From: Motilibacter aurantiacus
GTDB lineage: Bacteria > Actinomycetota > Actinomycetes > Motilibacterales > Motilibacteraceae
DNA: 64,000 bases
Assembly: GCF_011250645.1 (NCBI RefSeq)
Contig: NZ_JAANNO010000001.1
Location: forward strand, 227,196 to 291,195
Direction of reading: 5' to 3'
A model generated the notes under the pieces. The model worked only from the letters and a program-made list of their open reading frames with translations. It searched no databases and was not told the origin of the DNA. The translations under genes were made by a program, and so were the position numbers. Shown piece after piece: positions 61,405 to 64,000 of the stretch. Position 1 is the first letter of the stretch; each line of letters opens with the position of its first letter.

Positions 61405-62436
61405 TCACGCGCACGCGCAGACGAGCCGGTCCCCGGCCTGAAGGGGCCCGGCCGTCGGGTCGTTGTAGTGGAGCACCCGCCCTGCCCGCACCACCGCGAG
61501 GACGGGCGTGGACACCTCGTGCAGCTGCCGGCCGACCTCGTCCGGCGCGACCTCCCGGTCGACCAGGTCGAGCCCGGTGCCGAACGCGACGAGGTCCTCG
61601 ACCACGGCGACCGCGGCCGGGCTGTCGGCGGCCAGGCCGAGCAGCCGGCCGGTGGTCTCCGACGTGACGATCACGGAGCTGGCCCCGCTCTGCTCGAGCA
61701 GCTCGGCGTTCTCGGACTGGCGCGCGGCGGCGACGACGCGTACGGCCGGGTTGGCCCGGCGCGCGGTGAGCGTGGCGAGGATGGCCGAGTCGTCACGCCC
61801 GAGCGCGACGATGACGGTCGAGGCGCGCTCGATGAGCGCCTCGTGCAGCGTCGCCTCGTTGGTCGCGGGCCCGGCGACGGCGACCAGGCCGTGGTCGACG
61901 GCGGCCTCGACCGCGCGGATGTCGGCGTCGACGACGACGATGCGGTCGCGCGGCTGGCCCTGCAGCAGGAGCGCCCGGACGGCGTTGCGGCCCTTCGTGC
62001 CGTAGCCGAGCACCAGGACGTGGGACTTCACGCGGGACCTCCACCGGGCCAGCCGGAACTCCTCGCGCGAGCGCGCGGTGAGCGCCGAGATCGTGGTGCC
62101 GACGAGCACGATGACGAAGAGCAGCCGCATCGGGGTGACGGCGAGGGCGTTGATGAGCCGCGCGCTCTCGGTGACCGGGGTGATGTCGCCGTATCCCGTG
62201 GTCGAGAGCGTGACGGTCGTGTAGTAGAGCGCGTCGATGACCGACACGTCGCCGTCCACGTTGTCGGTGTAGCTGCCGCGCTCGAGGATGACGATCAGCC
62301 AGTTGACGCAGACCAGCGCGAGCGCCAGCCCGAACCGCAGCAGGATGGCGAGGATCGGGTTGGTCGGCGGGCTGCCGGGCAGCCGGATGCCGCGGAAGTG
62401 GCGCGTGCGGGCATACCAGCCCGAGCGGGGGGGCAC
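61405..62436 (-). CDS. Two-helix potassium channel with RCK (TrkA-N) domain
   Basis: Protein of 343 aa. It has membrane helix 1 (about 27-50), a pore loop with selectivity filter TLSTTGYGDITP (about 75-86), membrane helix 2 (about 97-120) and a cytoplasmic RCK domain with HVLVLGYGTKGRNAVRALL (Rossmann start), VVVDADIRAVEAAVD and STVIVALGRDDSAILATL. A small TrkA-C-like part at the C-terminus is present (GPLQAGDRLVCA). It should be a ligand-gated K+ channel like MthK/Kch. The GTG start fits the basic N-terminus. The gene downstream of GNAT is on the same strand, 24 nt away. Confidence 0.9.
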   Translation of the reverse strand: MPPRSGWYARTRHFRGIRLPGSPPTNPILAILLRFGLALALVCVNWLIVILERGSYTDNVDGDVSVIDALYYTTVTLSTTGYGDITPVTESARLINALAVTPMRLLFVIVLVGTTISALTARSREEFRLARWRSRVKSHVLVLGYGTKGRNAVRALLLQGQPRDRIVVVDADIRAVEAAVDHGLVAVAGPATNEATLHEALIERASTVIVALGRDDSAILATLTARRANPAVRVVAAARQSENAELLEQSGASSVIVTSETTGRLLGLAADSPAAVAVVEDLVAFGTGLDLVDREVAPDEVGRQLHEVSTPVLAVVRAGRVLHYNDPTAGPLQAGDRLVCACA

Positions 62437-62460
62437 GGCTACCGTCCCGCCTCTCGCCGG

Positions 62461-62979
62461 TCAGGGGTCATGGCGCAGCCGGGCGTACGACACGAGGTCG
62501 TGCCACCGGCCCCGTCGGAACTGCGCTCCACGCAGGACCCCCTCCCGGGTGAACCCGGCCTTCTCCAGCGCCCGCTGCTCGGGCAGGTTGCGCACGTCGG
62601 TGGACGCCTCCACCCGGCAGGCGTCGGTCGTCGCGAAGAGCATGTCGGCGAGCAGGCGCTGCGCCCGGCTGCCCGCACCGCGCCCGCGGAACGGCGGGTG
62701 CAGCGAGATCCCGACGTTCCAGGCGCGCGACTGCGGGTTCGGGCCGTACGGCACGGCGTGCCAGCTCACGGACCCCGCGATGCACCCGTCGACCTCGACG
62801 ACGAGGAACCCGTAGCCGCGCTCCGCGCCGTCGCGGCTCAACAGGTCCGCGTGGGACCGCGGGGGGAGCCCGAAGTCCCCCCACTCCCCCGTGTGCTCCG
62901 GGTCGCGGTCCCAGTCGTCCAGCGTGGGGACGTCGCCGGACGCCACCGCCCGCAGCCGGACGCCGCTGCGCGAGCTCAC
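62461..62979 (-). CDS. GNAT-family N-acetyltransferase (RimJ/RimL type)
   Basis: Protein of 172 aa. It has VRLRAVASGDVPTLDDWDRDPEHTGEW at the start, FLVVEVDGCIAGSVSWHAV, the acetyl-CoA pyrophosphate loop PPFRGRGAGSRAQRLLAD (RxxGxG/A), and the C-terminal VEASTDVRNLPEQRALEKAGFTREGVLRG typical of the RimJ/RimL group. Acceptor unknown. The GTG start overlaps the stop codon of the upstream PH-like gene (GTGA), so the two are coupled. Confidence 0.9.
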   Translation of the reverse strand: MSSRSGVRLRAVASGDVPTLDDWDRDPEHTGEWGDFGLPPRSHADLLSRDGAERGYGFLVVEVDGCIAGSVSWHAVPYGPNPQSRAWNVGISLHPPFRGRGAGSRAQRLLADMLFATTDACRVEASTDVRNLPEQRALEKAGFTREGVLRGAQFRRGRWHDLVSYARLRHDP

Positions 62980-63554
62980 GACAGCGCCACCGTGAGGACG
63001 AGCGCGGCCACCAGCACGACGGCCGGGACGATGACGTCCCAGCGCCAGGTCACGACGACCTCCCCGTCCGGCGCGAGCTCCCGCCGCTGCTCCCAGCGCG
63101 AGATCAGCCGGGCGGTGAGCGCCTCGGAGCCGCGGCGCCGCGGCTCCTCGACGCCGGCGGCCTCCGCGACCCGGTCCCGGGCGAGGTGGCGGCGCTTGCG
63201 CGGCGCGGAGGCGTACGCCACGAAGGTCCCGCGGTCGGTGCGGACCTCCAGCGACCACTTGCCCCCGAGGTGCTGGATGCGCGGCCACGGCACCCGGATG
63301 TCGCGGACGACGTTGACCAGCGTCAGGGCGTCGTCGTCCTGCAGGACGGCGGGGCGGTAGCCGAGCGCGTAGAACGACAGCGAGATCAGCGCCAGCACCT
63401 CCGTGACCACCAGCCGCTGGAAGCCGGTGCCCCGGACGAGCGTGTCGACGAGCAGGATCGCGGCCACCACGAACCAGATGACCGCGACCGCGCGCGACAG
63501 CCCGCCGCGGTGCATCTCGCTTCCGCCGGCGGCGGGGCCTCGCGTGCTGTCCAC
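62976..63554 (-). CDS. PH-domain-like membrane protein
   Basis: Protein of 192 aa. It has a hydrophilic N-terminus, two close hydrophobic segments (AVAVIWFVVAAILLVDTLV and VTEVLALISLSFYALGY), a bacterial PH-like beta domain (LQDDDALTLVNVVRDIRVPWPRIQHLGGKWSLEV), and a C-terminal helix (VIVPAVVLVAALVLTVAL). Such proteins are widespread in actinomycetes and of unknown role. GTG start with CAGGAT 7 nt upstream. It is divergent from deoC and coupled to the GNAT gene. Confidence 0.8.
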   Translation of the reverse strand: MDSTRGPAAGGSEMHRGGLSRAVAVIWFVVAAILLVDTLVRGTGFQRLVVTEVLALISLSFYALGYRPAVLQDDDALTLVNVVRDIRVPWPRIQHLGGKWSLEVRTDRGTFVAYASAPRKRRHLARDRVAEAAGVEEPRRRGSEALTARLISRWEQRRELAPDGEVVVTWRWDVIVPAVVLVAALVLTVALS

Positions 63555-63630
63555 AGCGCCGATCCTGCCCTAGTGATCGGGGGCGTACGCGTGGGCGGGC
63601 TGGCACCCGACCGGGCCGGCCGGAGCGGCA

Positions 63631-63636
63631 TAGACT
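63631..63636 (+). promoter_or_regulatory. -10 element (TAGACT) of deoC
   Basis: TAGACT ends 7 nt before the GTG at 63644. The GGAG just before GTG is too close to serve as a ribosome binding site, so the mRNA is probably leaderless. Confidence 0.5.
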
Positions 63637-63643
63637 GCGCGGA

Positions 63644-64000
63644 GTGAGCGCGACAGTGACGTCGGAGCCGGCCGAGGCCCGGTTCCCGGCGCTGGAGACG
63701 GTGACCTCGAGCGGTACGGCGACCGAGGGCACGCTGCGCAGGTTCCTGCACGGGCTGCCCGGCGTGGACCAGGTCGGCGCCGAGGCGCGGGCCGCGACGC
63801 TGGCCTCCCGCTCGGTCAAGGCCGAGGCGAAGCGGCAGCTGATCGACCTGGCGATCTCCTGCATCGACCTGACCACGCTCGAGGGCGCGGACACCCCCGG
63901 CAAGGTCCGCGGGCTCTGCGCGAAGGGCAAGCGGCCCGACCCCGCGGACGAGTCCTGCCCGAAGGTCGCCGCGATCTGCATCTACGGGGACCTGGTGCCG
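63644..64000 (+). CDS. deoC: Deoxyribose-phosphate aldolase, N-terminal part, cut by the window end
   Basis: The first 119 codons are visible: a variable N-terminus, then AISCIDLTTLEGADTPGKVRGLCAKGKRP and KVAAICIYGDLV. These are the long-form DeoC strands (CIDLTTLEG corresponds to the usual DxTxL segment). The catalytic lysines lie beyond the window. The enzyme cleaves 2-deoxyribose 5-phosphate to glyceraldehyde 3-phosphate and acetaldehyde. It completes a nucleoside salvage route with the phosphorylase at 52986 and the mutase at 53825. Confidence 0.9.
   Translation, partial: MSATVTSEPAEARFPALETVTSSGTATEGTLRRFLHGLPGVDQVGAEARAATLASRSVKAEAKRQLIDLAISCIDLTTLEGADTPGKVRGLCAKGKRPDPADESCPKVAAICIYGDLVP

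Noticed and set aside
1-64000. tRNA, rRNA, CRISPR array, insertion sequence or phage genes
   Set aside because: No T-loop-like GGTTCGA context with a plausible acceptor stem, no regularly spaced repeats and no transposase or integrase motifs were found by eye.

Overview
The window is chromosomal DNA of a high-GC Gram-positive bacterium of the class Actinomycetes. Codon third positions are almost all G/C and GTG/TTG starts are frequent. It encodes an epsilon subunit of acyl-CoA carboxylase (AccE), two LytR-CpsA-Psr (LCP) proteins, a SigE-family sigma factor and an IdeR/DmdR-type iron box. A chemoreceptor and two c-di-GMP proteins suggest a motile, environmental organism. The genus cannot be fixed from this stretch. 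I saw no rRNA or tRNA gene, CRISPR array, transposase or phage gene.

Layout. 1-7052: envelope polysaccharide genes (GT4 and GT2 glycosyltransferases on the minus strand; two LCP ligases and a UDP-sugar dehydrogenase on the plus strand). 7149-12424: small membrane protein, CoA-binding protein, SigE-family sigma factor with a membrane-anchored partner, secreted amidase, CPBP protease. 12435-19991: housekeeping core of purE-purK, GtrA, a large zinc-ribbon membrane protein, birA, acyl-CoA carboxylase beta and epsilon. 20041-30744: accessory segment with a broken secreted beta-propeller/FN3 gene, two ATPase-permease ABC pairs in one overlapping operon, an MFS/LacI pair, a HelR-type RNA polymerase-recycling ATPase and a small secreted protein. 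30777-31370: maf. 31375-38368: iron locus (siderophore ABC importer, two siderophore-interacting proteins) and a sulfotransferase-like protein. 38481-40244: biotin carboxylase/BCCP subunit. 40276-47387: small membrane protein, DinB-like protein, TetR/MFS pair, a glycosylase-annotated family, subtilase, aldo/keto reductase. 47401-55723: lpdA, gamma-glutamylcyclotransferase-like protein, chemoreceptor, diguanylate cyclase, nicotinamidase, purine nucleoside phosphorylase, phosphosugar mutase. 55732-64000: GGDEF-EAL protein, secreted glycerophosphodiesterase, secreted orphan, K+ channel, GNAT, PH-like membrane protein and the first part of deoC.

How it fits together. BirA can biotinylate the BCCP domain of the alpha subunit, which works with the beta and epsilon subunits as an acyl-CoA carboxylase supplying malonyl- or methylmalonyl-CoA. 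Phosphorylase, phosphomutase and DeoC form a (deoxy)nucleoside salvage route. The backbone order purE-purK-gtrA-(membrane protein)-birA-accD-accE-maf-accA-lpdA-PNP-phosphomutase matches, from memory, that of Mycobacterium tuberculosis Rv3275c-Rv3308, with accessory blocks inserted between its members.

The most consistent new signal is regulatory. About sixteen genes carry a TANNNT-like -10 hexamer only 5-9 nt before the start codon, the geometry of leaderless transcripts. One such hexamer, between birA and the carboxylase, reads as a -10 on both strands. A near match to the rifamycin-associated element lies in front of the HelR gene.
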